Assembly: GCF_016907235.1 (NCBI RefSeq)
Contig: NZ_JAFBBO010000001.1
Location: 3,534,001-3,598,000, forward strand
From: Oerskovia jenensis
GTDB taxonomy: Bacteria > Actinomycetota > Actinomycetes > Actinomycetales > Cellulomonadaceae
DNA length: 64,000 nt
Reading direction: 5' to 3'
The translations under genes were made by a program, and so were the position numbers. Under the pieces are notes generated by a model that was given only the letters and a program-made list of their open reading frames with translations, was not told the origin of the DNA and did no database searches. Below, piece by piece: positions 43,872 through 52,558 of this stretch (positions are counted from its first letter, which is position 1; each line of letters starts with the position of its first letter).

Positions 43872-45278
43872 ATGAAATTCGCACACCACATCTCTGACCT
43901 CGTCGGCGGGACACCCCTGGTCCGGCTCGGATCGGTGACCGACGGCCTCTCCGCGACGATCCTCGCCAAGGTCGAGTACCTCAACCCCGGCGGCTCCGTG
44001 AAGGACCGCATCGCGCTCAAGATGATCGAGGAGGCCGAGTCCTCCGGGGAGCTCGCGCCCGGCGGCACGATCGTCGAACCCACCTCGGGGAACACCGGGG
44101 TCGGGCTCGCGCTCGTGGCCCAGCGCAAGGGGTACGACTGCGTGTTCGTCTGCCCCGACAAGGTGAGCCAGGACAAGCGAGACGTCCTGACCGCCTACGG
44201 GGCTCGCGTCGTCGTGACTCCCACGGCCGTGGCCCCCGACCATCCCGACTCCTACTACTCGGTCTCGGACCGCCTCGTCGCCGAGATCCCCGGGGCCTGG
44301 AAGCCCAACCAGTACGCCAACGCGAACGGCCCCGCGTCGCACTACGAGAGCACGGGCCCCGAGATCTGGGCCGACACCGACGGTCGCGTCACGCACCTCG
44401 TGGCCGGGGTGGGCACGGGCGGCACCATCACCGGGACCGGCCGGTACCTCAAGGACGTGTCGGCCTCACGGGCGGCCGAGGCCGGTGGGCGGGTGCACGT
44501 CGTGGGCGCCGACCCCGCCGGGTCCGTCTACTCGGGTGGCGACGGCCGCCCCTACCTGGTCGAGGGCGTGGGCGAGGACTTCTGGCCCGCCGCGTACGAC
44601 CCGACCGTGCCCGACGAGATCATCGCCGTGAGCGACGCCGACTCGTTCGAGATGACCCGGCGCCTCGCCCGCGAGGAGGGCCTGCTCGTGGGCGGCTCGT
44701 GCGGCATGGCGGTCGTCGCAGCGCTGCGACTGGCCCGCCGCCTCCAGGACGAGGACCCCGAGGCCGCGGCGAAGGCCGTGATCGTCGTGATCCTGCCCGA
44801 CGGCGGTCGCGGCTACCTGTCCAAGATCTTCAACGACTCCTGGATGCGGTCCTACGGGTTCCTCGACGCCGAGGAGGGCGTGACCGCGGGCGACATGCTG
44901 CGCTCCAAGAGCGGGCAGCTCCCCAGCCTCGTCCACACCCACCCGGGCGAGACCGTGCGCGACGCGATCGAGATCCTGCGCGAGTACGGCGTCTCGCAGA
45001 TGCCCGTCGTCGGGGCCGAGCCGCCCGTCAAGATCGGCGAGGTCGCCGGGGCCGTGAGCGAGCGGACGCTGCTCGACGCGGTGTTCTCCGGGCGGGCATC
45101 TCTCGCCGACCGCGTGGACAAGCACATGGAGCCGCGGTTCCCGCTCATCGGGGCGGGCGAGGGCGTCGCGGCCATCCGCGCGGCGCTGCACGACGCCGAC
45201 GCGCTGCTCGTGATCGACGACGGCGACCCGGTCGGGGTGCTCACGCGCCACGACCTGTTGGGCTTCCTGGCGCACTGA
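43872..45278 (+). CDS. cbs: Cystathionine beta-synthase
   Basis: The enzyme condenses homocysteine and serine to cystathionine, the first step of reverse transsulfuration towards cysteine. The 468-residue product has the PLP fold with Lys in NPGGSVKDRIALKM (near 43), SGNTGVGLALVAQ, and GTGGTITGTGRYL. Two CBS motifs occupy the C-terminus (about 345-468: VRDAIEILREYGVSQMPVVG and LLVIDDGDPVGVLTRHDLLG). The length and the CBS pair favour cystathionine beta-synthase over cysteine synthase, which lacks them. A cystathionine gamma-synthase-type enzyme lies at 60178. It ends before an 18-bp hairpin. Confidence 0.93.
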   Translation: MKFAHHISDLVGGTPLVRLGSVTDGLSATILAKVEYLNPGGSVKDRIALKMIEEAESSGELAPGGTIVEPTSGNTGVGLALVAQRKGYDCVFVCPDKVSQDKRDVLTAYGARVVVTPTAVAPDHPDSYYSVSDRLVAEIPGAWKPNQYANANGPASHYESTGPEIWADTDGRVTHLVAGVGTGGTITGTGRYLKDVSASRAAEAGGRVHVVGADPAGSVYSGGDGRPYLVEGVGEDFWPAAYDPTVPDEIIAVSDADSFEMTRRLAREEGLLVGGSCGMAVVAALRLARRLQDEDPEAAAKAVIVVILPDGGRGYLSKIFNDSWMRSYGFLDAEEGVTAGDMLRSKSGQLPSLVHTHPGETVRDAIEILREYGVSQMPVVGAEPPVKIGEVAGAVSERTLLDAVFSGRASLADRVDKHMEPRFPLIGAGEGVAAIRAALHDADALLVIDDGDPVGVLTRHDLLGFLAH

Positions 45279-45321
45279 CCCGCTGTCGGCACGGTGCCCG
45301 CCGAGGGGACGTGCTGTGCGT

Positions 45322-45361
45322 CGAGGGTGACGGACCGTGTCACCACGGTCCGTCACCCTCG
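45322..45361. terminator. 18-bp perfect hairpin after cbs
   Basis: CGAGGGTGACGGACCGTG (45322-45339) pairs perfectly with 45344-45361 around TCAC, between cbs and a convergent membrane-protein gene. Confidence 0.88.
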
Positions 45362-45372
45362 GTCGGTGGCGT

Positions 45373-46071
45373 CTACCCTCGACCGTCGATGGCGTCGCCC
45401 TCGGCGGGTCGGCGCATCGACCAGGCCAGGAACCAGCAGCCCACCGCGAGGAGCACGCCGTGCGCGATCCGCCCCGCCGGCGGGGTGAAGAACTGCGGCA
45501 GGTACAGCGCGAGACCCGCCGCGAGCGGGATCCCCACCCACCGTGGCGCGAGCCCGCCACGCCCTGCGGCCACGGCGGCGAGCACGCCGCTCGCGCCCAC
45601 GGCGAGCAGCCCCAGGCCGAACAGCGTCATGGCGACGGGTTGGAGCCGGATCGCCTCGATGGTCGGCAGGAAGTCGAGGCTGCCCGTCGCGAGGGCGTCG
45701 CGGGCGATCGCGTGGACACCGAAGATCTCCGCACCGAAGTAGGGCAGGACGAGCCCGGCGCCGAGCCAGCTCGTGACGACCGCGCCCGACGCCGGCGCCC
45801 GGCCCCGGGTCCCGGCGAGCTGCTCGCGCAGCGCGAGGAACGCGCCGGGGAGCAGCAGGAACCCTGCCGCGCCGCACAGGTGCGCCGCGATCCAGCGTCC
45901 CGAGGCGAACGCGGCCGCGAGGTCCGGGGTGGCGACGTCCTCGGGGACCCACGGGCGCAGGAGCGGGAACGCGAGGAAAAGGGCTCCCGCGACCGCGAGC
46001 AGGACGGCTCCGGTGCGGGGACGGACGAGGCCCAGGTCGGGACGGGTCCGGTCGATCGACGGTGCGGTCAT
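45373..46071 (-). CDS. Six-TM membrane protein of unknown function
   Basis: The 232-residue product has six hydrophobic segments and a short cytoplasmic N-terminus. Features include AVLLAVAGALFLAFPLLRP, RWIAAHLCGAAGFLLLPGAF and YFGAEIFGVHAIARDAL. It resembles DUF998/DUF4386-like membrane proteins but I cannot assign it firmly. GGAGA lies upstream of the ATG. It follows the tetR gene by 58 bases on the same strand and is probably third in the hydrolase-tetR operon. Confidence 0.65.
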   Translation of the reverse strand: MTAPSIDRTRPDLGLVRPRTGAVLLAVAGALFLAFPLLRPWVPEDVATPDLAAAFASGRWIAAHLCGAAGFLLLPGAFLALREQLAGTRGRAPASGAVVTSWLGAGLVLPYFGAEIFGVHAIARDALATGSLDFLPTIEAIRLQPVAMTLFGLGLLAVGASGVLAAVAAGRGGLAPRWVGIPLAAGLALYLPQFFTPPAGRIAHGVLLAVGCWFLAWSMRRPAEGDAIDGRG

Positions 46072-46104
46072 GGCGGCTCTCCTTCGGTGGGTGCGGCGTC
46101 CTCG

Positions 46105-46146
46105 TGTCAGAACGAGCGAGGCCTGGGGGTCACGCTGGTTCTGACA
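46105..46146. repeat. Inverted repeat at the tetR / membrane-protein junction
   Basis: TGTCAGAAC (46105-46113) and GTTCTGACA (46138-46146) are complementary with a 24-base spacer. The right arm is within the last tetR codons. It could be an RNA stem that tunes expression of the third gene, or an operator. Confidence 0.4.
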
Positions 46147-46729
46147 GGTCGGCGAGGTCCTCGATCCCGGCCACGAGCAGACGGACGAGGACCTCGAAGC
46201 TGTGGTCGACGTCGTCGGGCAGGCCGAAGCCGCCCAGGAGCTCGAGCGAGACGAACCCGTGGACCGCGGAGCGGACGGCGCGGATCGCGTCGATCGTGCG
46301 GGCCTCCGGCAGGTCGAAGCCGCGCAGCACCGCGACGATCACGGCGATCGTCTCGGCGCCCGCGAGCGAGAGCGGGTCGTCGTCGGCGGCGCCGAGGTCG
46401 GGCGAGAGCTGGATCGCGGCGTAGCGGCCCGGGTGCTCGCGCGCGAAGTCGCGGACGGCCCACGCGAGCGCGGACAGCGCGTCGGGCCCCGAGCGGCCGA
46501 TCGTCGCGGCGGCGGTCGCGCGCGTCAGGTCGTTCACCGCGACGAGCGCGACGGACCGGCGCAGGTCGGCGAGCGAGCCGACGTGCTTGTACAGGCTCGG
46601 GGTCGCGACCCCTGCCGCGGCCGCGACCTTCGCGAGAGTGAGGTCGGCGAAACCCTGCGCGCCGCCGTCGTCGACCACGCGCAGCGCGAGGGCCGTGACG
46701 CCCTCGCGGCTCAGCCCGGCCCTAGCCAC
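46130..46729 (-). CDS. TetR family transcriptional regulator
   Basis: The 199-residue TetR protein has an N-terminal HTH (about 8-55): REGVTALALRVVDDGGAQGF, LAKVAAAAGVATPSLYKHVG. The C-terminal half is the WHG-type ligand domain (ARTIDAIRAVRSAVHGFVSL). The GTG at 46729 overlaps the upstream hydrolase stop by eight bases. A perfect GGCTAATG-C-CATTAGCC palindrome lies before the hydrolase, so the operon is probably autorepressed. Confidence 0.9.
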   Translation of the reverse strand: MARAGLSREGVTALALRVVDDGGAQGFADLTLAKVAAAAGVATPSLYKHVGSLADLRRSVALVAVNDLTRATAAATIGRSGPDALSALAWAVRDFAREHPGRYAAIQLSPDLGAADDDPLSLAGAETIAVIVAVLRGFDLPEARTIDAIRAVRSAVHGFVSLELLGGFGLPDDVDHSFEVLVRLLVAGIEDLADLSEPA

Positions 46730-47576
46730 GGGCGTTCCAGCCCTGGGCGTCGGCGCGCAGGCCGGCGAGGAACGCGAGGGTCGCGGGCACGACGACGTCG
46801 GGCGCCTGGTGCTGCGGGTAGTGTCCGGCGTCCGGGACCAGGTGGCCCTCGGCACCGACGGCCTCCTGGATCCAGGCGAGCTCGGCGCCCGGGTCCGTGA
46901 AGTCGGGGTCGAGCGACCCCATGAAGGCGACGGCCGGGGCGTGGACCTCGGGGAGGCGCGCCTCGACGGGCGCGTGCGTCAGAGCCAGAGCCAGGTCGCG
47001 GAAGCTCCGCAGCCGCCCCGGCTCGCGCATCGAGGAACGGATCGCGGCGACGTGCTCGGCATGCCAGGGCGCCTTACGGCCTCTGGTCAGCGTCGAGTAG
47101 AAACCGGCCCACGCGGGCGCCCCCCACGGGCGGGCGAGCGCGACGTGGTAGAGCAACCGGCTCGCTGCGGCCTTCGCGGCGCCCGTCGCAGGGTCGCGCA
47201 GGAAGGGGCCCAGGAGGACGAGGCCCGCGACGGCGGCGGGCGCCTCGGCGGCCGCCCACGCAGCGGCGCCGGCCCCCATCGAGTTCCCGACCAGCACGGC
47301 CGGACCGCCCAGGTGCTCCACGAGGGCCAGGAGGTCCTGGCCGGTCGCGACGTCGCCGTGGGTGCGGAAGGTCGTGTCGCTGTCGCCGTGCCCGCGCAGG
47401 TCCAGGACGGCCACGCGGTAGCCGGCTTCGACGAGCGGGGGGACGAGGTCGCGGTAGGTCGAGCGCAGGTCGCCCATGCCGGGGACGGCGACGACGAGGG
47501 GGCCGGTGCCGGTCACGGTGTACGCGACGCGGCCCTCGGGGCGGGGGAGGAGCTCCACGGTCTGGCGAGTGTTCAT
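46722..47576 (-). CDS. Alpha/beta hydrolase
   Basis: The 284-residue enzyme has a classical alpha/beta hydrolase fold: GTGPLVVAVPGMGDLRSTY (oxyanion), DLRGHGDSD, nucleophile Ser in VGNSMGAGAAAW (near 101), Asp in FMGSLDPDFTDPG (near 226) and His in DAGHYPQHQAP (near 253). ATG 47576 is chosen at the end of the operator region. It is the first gene of an operon with tetR and a membrane protein. An esterase or lactone-type activity is likely; the substrate is presumably related to the TetR ligand. Confidence 0.88.
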   Translation of the reverse strand: MNTRQTVELLPRPEGRVAYTVTGTGPLVVAVPGMGDLRSTYRDLVPPLVEAGYRVAVLDLRGHGDSDTTFRTHGDVATGQDLLALVEHLGGPAVLVGNSMGAGAAAWAAAEAPAAVAGLVLLGPFLRDPATGAAKAAASRLLYHVALARPWGAPAWAGFYSTLTRGRKAPWHAEHVAAIRSSMREPGRLRSFRDLALALTHAPVEARLPEVHAPAVAFMGSLDPDFTDPGAELAWIQEAVGAEGHLVPDAGHYPQHQAPDVVVPATLAFLAGLRADAQGWNARG

Positions 47577-47584
47577 AGCCTTGA

Positions 47585-47601
47585 GGCTAATGCCATTAGC
47601 C
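47585..47601. promoter_or_regulatory. TetR operator palindrome before the hydrolase-tetR operon
   Basis: GGCTAATG-C-CATTAGCC is a perfect 17-base palindrome nine bases upstream of the hydrolase start. A second palindrome, GGTCCGGACC, is at 47615-47624. Confidence 0.75.
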
Positions 47602-47677
47602 ACGGGTTGCAAGAGGTCCGGACCACCAGATCTCGTCACCGCCAGAGGCCGACCCCCTCACCCTCGGGCGGGCGCCC

Positions 47678-49663
47678 TCATCCCTGGTGGGCCGCCTCGA
47701 AGTGGCCCGTCCCGTCCCGTCGCTCCTCGGCCCGCACCACGTGCACCACCGCGTTGATGAGCGCCAGGTGCGTGAACGCCTGCGGGAAGTTCCCCAGGTG
47801 CCGACCCGAGTGCGGGTCGATCTCCTCGGCGTACAGGTTGAGCTCGCTCGCGAACGACAGCAGGCGCTCGCACAGCGCCCGCGCACGGTCGAGCTCCCCG
47901 ACCTCGACCAGCGCCGACACGAGCCAGAACGAGCAGATCGTGAACGTCCCCTCCTCGCCGGGCAGCCCGTCGTCGGTCTCGTCGGTCCGGTAGCGCAGCA
48001 CGAGGCCGTTGACCGTGAGCTCGTGCGCGATCGCGTCGACCGTCGCGACGACGCGCGGGTCGTCGGCGGGCAGGAAGCGCAGGAGCGGCACGAGCAGGAG
48101 CGAGGCGTCGAGCGCGTCGGAGCCGTAGCGCTGCACGAACACGCCGCGCGAGTCGACGCCGTGCTCCAGCACGTCGGCGTGGATCTCGTCGGCGATCTTC
48201 TGCCACTGCTCGGCGTAGTCCTGCTCGTCGTACATGCGGGCCAGGCGGGCGCCGCGGTCGAGCGCGACCCAGCACATGACCTTGGACGACGTGAAGTGCT
48301 GGGGCTCGCCGCGGACCTCCCACAGGCCGCGGTCGGGCTCGTGCCAGTGGCGTGCGGCCTCCTCGACCTGCGCCTTGAGGACGGGCCACAGGGACTCGGG
48401 GAGCTGCTCGCGGGACCGGGCGTGCAGGTACACCGAGTCGAGGACGGCGCCCCACATGTCGTGCTGCTTCTGGTCGTACGCGGCGTTGCCGATGCGCACG
48501 GGCCGGGCGCCCTCGTGGCCCGAGAGGTGGTCGAGCGTGCTCTCCTCGAGCCGGTCCTCGCCACCGACGCCGTACATGATCTGCAGCTCGCGGTCGTCGC
48601 GGCACACGTCGTGCACGAACGCGAAGAAGTCGTTCGCCTCGCGGTCGAGGCCCAGGGTGTAGAGCCCCCAGAGGGCGAACGTCGAGTCGCGCACCCACGC
48701 GTACCGGTAGTCCCAGTTGCGCTCGCCGTGCGGGGTCTCGGGCAGCGACGTGGTCGCGGCGGCGAGCAGCGCGCCCGTGGGGGCGTAGGTCAGGCCCTTG
48801 AGCGTGAGGGCGCTGCGCTGGAGGTACGAGCGCCACGGGTGGTCGGGGAAGACACCCTGGGTGATCCAGTCGCGCCAGTACTGCTCGGTGCGTCCCATGG
48901 CGTCGGCGGCGTCGGGCCACGTGGTGGGCGCAGGCCGGTCCGACCACGACAGCGCGACGTACGCCTTGTCGCCCGCGGCCATGCGCGTGCGCCCCTGCGC
49001 GCGGCGGTCCTCCACGCCGAGGCGCAGGCTGCTGCTCAGGCGCAGGTCGGGCGTCGAGGCGTGCGCGACGCGCGTCACGAGGCTCTGGTACGTCAGACCG
49101 TCGTACTCCCACCGCGCGGCCTCGCGCCCGTAGTCGGGCAGCGGCTCGCACACGACCTCGACGTCGACCGTCCCGTTGACGCACAGGATCGTGCGCAGCA
49201 GCATGTGCTCGGCGTCGAAGTCGGTGGGCGTGCGGCGGTGCGTCTGCGAGCGCTCGTCGACGTTGTGCCACGGCCCCATGAGCATCGCGTCGCGCACCAC
49301 GAGCCAGCCCGTCGGGGTCTGCCACGTGGTCTCCAGCACGAGCGTCCCGGGGATGTAGCGCCTCGCCACGGGCACTCGCGCGCCGTAGGGCCCCACGCGG
49401 AACGAGCCCGCGCCCCGGTCGAGGACCGCCGCGAAGATGCTGGGAGAGTCGGGCCGCGGGACGCACATCCATTCGATCGCACCGCTCGGGGCGACGAGCG
49501 CGTTGCACTCGCAGTCCGAGAGGAACGCGTACTCCGCGATCCCGGGGAACGCCGAGCGCCTGCCCGTGGGGACCTGCGCACCACCCGCGTGCGTCACGGG
49601 CGCGTCGAGGTCGGTCGTATCGACGGGGCGGGCGGTGTCGGCCTCGTCGTCGAAGGAGTCCAT
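47678..49663 (-). CDS. GH15 family glycosidase (trehalase/glucoamylase type)
   Basis: The 661-residue cytoplasmic enzyme belongs to GH15, whose actinobacterial members include the mycobacterial trehalase. After an N-terminal super-sandwich domain (about 40-250, IAEYAFLSDCECNALVAPSG), the (alpha/alpha)6 barrel shows ERNWDYRYAWVRDSTFALWG (near 345), EEGTFTICSFWLVSAL (near 585, catalytic Glu) and SGRHLGNFPQAFTHLALI near the end. There is no signal peptide. ATG 49663 is used; the region upstream is a hairpin. It may work with the secreted amylase in alpha-glucan use, or degrade trehalose. Confidence 0.9.
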   Translation of the reverse strand: MDSFDDEADTARPVDTTDLDAPVTHAGGAQVPTGRRSAFPGIAEYAFLSDCECNALVAPSGAIEWMCVPRPDSPSIFAAVLDRGAGSFRVGPYGARVPVARRYIPGTLVLETTWQTPTGWLVVRDAMLMGPWHNVDERSQTHRRTPTDFDAEHMLLRTILCVNGTVDVEVVCEPLPDYGREAARWEYDGLTYQSLVTRVAHASTPDLRLSSSLRLGVEDRRAQGRTRMAAGDKAYVALSWSDRPAPTTWPDAADAMGRTEQYWRDWITQGVFPDHPWRSYLQRSALTLKGLTYAPTGALLAAATTSLPETPHGERNWDYRYAWVRDSTFALWGLYTLGLDREANDFFAFVHDVCRDDRELQIMYGVGGEDRLEESTLDHLSGHEGARPVRIGNAAYDQKQHDMWGAVLDSVYLHARSREQLPESLWPVLKAQVEEAARHWHEPDRGLWEVRGEPQHFTSSKVMCWVALDRGARLARMYDEQDYAEQWQKIADEIHADVLEHGVDSRGVFVQRYGSDALDASLLLVPLLRFLPADDPRVVATVDAIAHELTVNGLVLRYRTDETDDGLPGEEGTFTICSFWLVSALVEVGELDRARALCERLLSFASELNLYAEEIDPHSGRHLGNFPQAFTHLALINAVVHVVRAEERRDGTGHFEAAHQG

Positions 49664-49707
49664 CCGTCCAGCGTGCGCCTGCGGGGGGCGGTTGTCAGGC
49701 GGGAGGT

Positions 49708-49758
49708 GCCCGACGGCGGAGCGCACCCGGCGCGGTGCGGTGCGCTCCGTCGTCGGGC
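49708..49758. repeat. 19-bp-arm hairpin between divergent genes
   Basis: Arms 49708-49726 and 49740-49758 pair at 18 of 19 positions, plus one G-U. It lies between the divergent GH15 and FKBP genes, where no terminator is needed. The arm (GCCCGACGGCGGAGCGCAC) is related to the hairpins at 28015 and 32405. Confidence 0.8.
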
Positions 49759-49864
49759 AGGGAGCGGGCGGCAGCGCCGGGGCGGGGACCAGGGGCAGGT
49801 GCGTGCGCGCGCCGCGCGCTTAGGCTTGTCCCCGACCCCCGACACTCCACCGAGAGGTAGCACC

Positions 49865-50269
49865 ATGAGCACGCAGCTCCCCACCGCGTCCGGCTCGTTC
49901 GGCGACAAGCCGGTCCTGACGTTCCCCGAGGGCGGCGCTCCCGCCGGCCTCCAGGTCCAGGTCCTCGAGGAGGGCAGCGGCCCGGTCGTGATGGCCGGTC
50001 GCACGATCGTCGTGCACTACCTGGGCCAGGTCTGGGACGGCGGCATCTTCGACACGTCGTACGACCGCGGCGAGACGATCAGCTTCCCCATCGGCACCGG
50101 TGCGGTCATCGGCGGCTGGGACAAGGGTCTCGTGGGCCAGAACGTCGGCTCGCGCATCCTGCTCTCGGTCCCGCCGGAGCACGGCTACGGCATGCGCGGC
50201 GTCCCGCAGGCGGGCATCGGCGGCACGGACACGCTGGTCTTCGTGGTGGACGTCGTCGGGGTCGAGTGA
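49865..50269 (+). CDS. FKBP-type peptidyl-prolyl cis-trans isomerase
   Basis: The 134-residue cytoplasmic FKBP catalyses proline isomerisation in protein folding. Family residues are present: VHYLGQVWDGGIFDTSYDRG, ISFPIGTGAVIGGWDKGLVG (substrate-pocket Trp) and SVPPEHGYG. There is no signal sequence. ATG 49865 has GAGAGG upstream, and a TAGGCT-type box is near 49821. It is a single gene. Confidence 0.95.
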   Translation: MSTQLPTASGSFGDKPVLTFPEGGAPAGLQVQVLEEGSGPVVMAGRTIVVHYLGQVWDGGIFDTSYDRGETISFPIGTGAVIGGWDKGLVGQNVGSRILLSVPPEHGYGMRGVPQAGIGGTDTLVFVVDVVGVE

Positions 50270-50309
50270 CCTCGATCCCTCGCGCCTGACGGGCCGGGGC
50301 CCCGGGGTC

Positions 50310-51575
50310 TCAGCGGGCGACGCTGCGCGTCACCGTGAACCTCGGGTCCCGGCCCTCCTGCGTCGTGGGTCCGACCGCGCGCTCGAGCGCGGGCCGGTAG
50401 CGCAGGTGCGAGTTGTACACGGTCCACAGCTCGCCGCCGGGCCGCAGCACGCGGCCCGCGGCCGCGAACATGCGGTGCGCCGCGTCGGTGCTCAGGGCGG
50501 CGCCCTGGTGGAAGGGCGGGTTGCACAGCACGACGTCGGCGCTGCGGTCCGCGAGCGAGGACCCGACGTCGTCGCGCACCACCCGGACCCGGTCGCCCAC
50601 GCCGCCCGCGGCCGCGGTGGCGCGGGCCGAGCGGACGGCCGCCTCGGACTGGTCGGTCGCGACGACCACGGCGTCCGGACGTGCGCGCGCGAAGGACACG
50701 GCGAGGAGGCCCGTGCCGCAGCCCAGGTCCACGGCGTCGCGCGCTCCCGGTGAGACCCGGTCGAGGAAACCCAGCAGGAAGCGCGTCCCGAGGTCGAGGC
50801 TCGCGCCCGCGAACGCCGCGCCGTACGCGACCACGTCGAGGTCGAGCTCGGCCAGGTGCTCCGTGACCGGGTAGGTGAGGTCGGTGCCGGGCCGGGGACC
50901 CCGGGCCACGAGCACGCGCGACTTCTGCCGGGCGAGGCTCGCCCGCACATCCGTGAAGGACTCGGCCAGGACGTCGTTCATGGCCGTCGTCATGTGCTTG
51001 ATCCGGCCTCCCGCGAGCAGGACCACGTCGGGGGCCGCGAAACGCGCGACGTGCTCCGCGACGTCGCGCAGAGCCGCGAGCGAGCGCGGGAGCTGGAGCA
51101 GCACGACGCGCGCGCCACGCAGCAGGTCCTCGCCCAGCGGCAGGTGCGTGAACGTGGCGTCCAGCCCCTGGAAGGCACGGCGTGCGGCCTCCCGTGCGTT
51201 CCGGTCGAGCGCGACCTCGCCCGTGAACGCGTCCTGGTGCACGCGCACGCCCGTCAGACCGTGCGCCACAGCAGCGCCCAATGTCAGCGCCCCGAACCGG
51301 TCGTCGATCACCACGACCTCGCCCGGCCCGGCGCTCGCGAGGGCGCTCGCGGCCTCGTCGAGCAGCAGGCGGTCGGTCGCGTCGACCGCGACGAGCGTCG
51401 GGTCGGCGTCGCGCGTGGCGCTGCCGGTGCGGTGCTCAGGGCCGGAGGGGGCGTCGGGCGAGAAGCGCTCGAGCCCGGCGAGAAGGAGATCCCGGGCAGC
51501 GATCGACGGGTCGGTCGATGCGTGGGGGTGGGCGGCGTCGTCGGGCAGGGGAACGTCGCTGGAAGAAGGGGGCAC
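50310..51575 (-). CDS. RsmC-like class I SAM methyltransferase
   Basis: The 421-residue protein resembles RsmC/RlmG-type rRNA guanine-N2 methyltransferases. The N-terminal half is a degenerate methyltransferase-like domain (VVIDDRFGALTLGAAVAHGL). The C-terminal half has SAM motif I VDLGCGTGLLAVSFARARP (near 278) and the catalytic NPPF in VVLCNPPFHQGAAL (near 345), then GGELWTVYNSHLRYRPALE. The start is GTG 51575, with no clear ribosome site. The exact rRNA position cannot be told. Confidence 0.88.
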   Translation of the reverse strand: MPPSSSDVPLPDDAAHPHASTDPSIAARDLLLAGLERFSPDAPSGPEHRTGSATRDADPTLVAVDATDRLLLDEAASALASAGPGEVVVIDDRFGALTLGAAVAHGLTGVRVHQDAFTGEVALDRNAREAARRAFQGLDATFTHLPLGEDLLRGARVVLLQLPRSLAALRDVAEHVARFAAPDVVLLAGGRIKHMTTAMNDVLAESFTDVRASLARQKSRVLVARGPRPGTDLTYPVTEHLAELDLDVVAYGAAFAGASLDLGTRFLLGFLDRVSPGARDAVDLGCGTGLLAVSFARARPDAVVVATDQSEAAVRSARATAAAGGVGDRVRVVRDDVGSSLADRSADVVLCNPPFHQGAALSTDAAHRMFAAAGRVLRPGGELWTVYNSHLRYRPALERAVGPTTQEGRDPRFTVTRSVAR

Positions 51576-51619
51576 GGGACAAGTCTGCCCTGCCCGTGCG
51601 CTCCCGGTGCGGCGCCCGG

Positions 51620-52489
51620 TCACCGCAGGTGGGTGGCAGCCGCCTCGCGCACGGCCGCTGCCACGCGGTCGAGCGTGGGGGAGTGCAGGCGCCACTGCTG
51701 CCAGTACTGCGGCACGGTCAGGCTCGCGGCGTCGTCGAACCCGACCAGCCGCCCGGCGGCCTCGGCGTCGTGGCTCTGGAGGTCCGGGAGCATGCCCCAG
51801 CCCATGCCGAGCTCGACCGCTCGCAGGAACTCGTGCGAGGCCGGGACGTGATGACGAGGGCCACCGGGTCGGCGCCCGAGGTAGCGGTCCTGGAGGTCGT
51901 CCTTGCGGTCGAAGACGAGCACGGGCGCGACGGCGAGGGCCGCCGCCGTGGGACCGCCCGGGAACCACCGCTCGACGAACGCGGGGCTCGCCAGGGGGCG
52001 GTAGCGCATGCGGCCGAGGGGGGTCGAGCGGCAGCCCGGCACGGCGACCGAGACCGACGTGATCGCCGCGACGGCCGTCCCGTCGCGCAGCAGGTCGATC
52101 GAGTGGTCCTGGTCCTCGCGCAGGATCTCCAGGCGCGCCCACGCGGACGCCTCGGCGAGCACGGGCAGCGCCCACGTGGTCAGGGCGTCGCCCGTGATGA
52201 CGAGCGTGAGCTCGGGGGTGCTGCCCGAGGTCAGGTCGAGCTCGGCCAGGACCTCCGCGTGCTGGAGCGCCAGGTGGCGTGCGTGCCGGACGAGCACCTC
52301 GCCCGGGCCGGTCAGTGTCGCGGGCCGGCCCCGACGCACGAGGACCTGGCCCACGGCCGTCTCGAGCGCGCGCATGCGCTGGCTGACCGCCGACGGGGTC
52401 ACGCCGAGGTGCTGGGCGGCCGCGTCGAACGTGCCCGTGGTCGCGATCGCGTCGAGCGCACGGAGCTGGTCGGGCTGAAGATCCACCAT
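51620..52489 (-). CDS. lysG: LysR family regulator LysG/ArgP
   Basis: The 289-residue LysR protein has its HTH at the N-terminus (LQPDQLRALDAIATTGTFDA, GVTPSAVSQRMRALE) and the effector-binding domain from about 90. Sequence and its place divergent from a LysE-type exporter identify LysG/ArgP, which senses lysine or arginine and activates the exporter. A TAAGAT box lies six bases upstream of the ATG on the minus strand, suggesting a leaderless mRNA. Confidence 0.88.
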   Translation of the reverse strand: MVDLQPDQLRALDAIATTGTFDAAAQHLGVTPSAVSQRMRALETAVGQVLVRRGRPATLTGPGEVLVRHARHLALQHAEVLAELDLTSGSTPELTLVITGDALTTWALPVLAEASAWARLEILREDQDHSIDLLRDGTAVAAITSVSVAVPGCRSTPLGRMRYRPLASPAFVERWFPGGPTAAALAVAPVLVFDRKDDLQDRYLGRRPGGPRHHVPASHEFLRAVELGMGWGMLPDLQSHDAEAAGRLVGFDDAASLTVPQYWQQWRLHSPTLDRVAAAVREAAATHLR

Positions 52490-52504
52490 GAGCAGATCTT
52501 ATGG

Positions 52505-52534
52505 TTCGACAGAATCAGTCGCTGGACTGTCGAA
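52505..52534. promoter_or_regulatory. LysG operator in the lysG-lysE intergenic region
   Basis: TTCGACAG (52505-52512) and CTGTCGAA (52527-52534) form an 8-bp inverted repeat with a 14-base spacer, in the 69-base gap between the two genes. Confidence 0.7.
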
Positions 52535-52558
52535 TCTCTCGTGCCTACCGTCGAGGGC

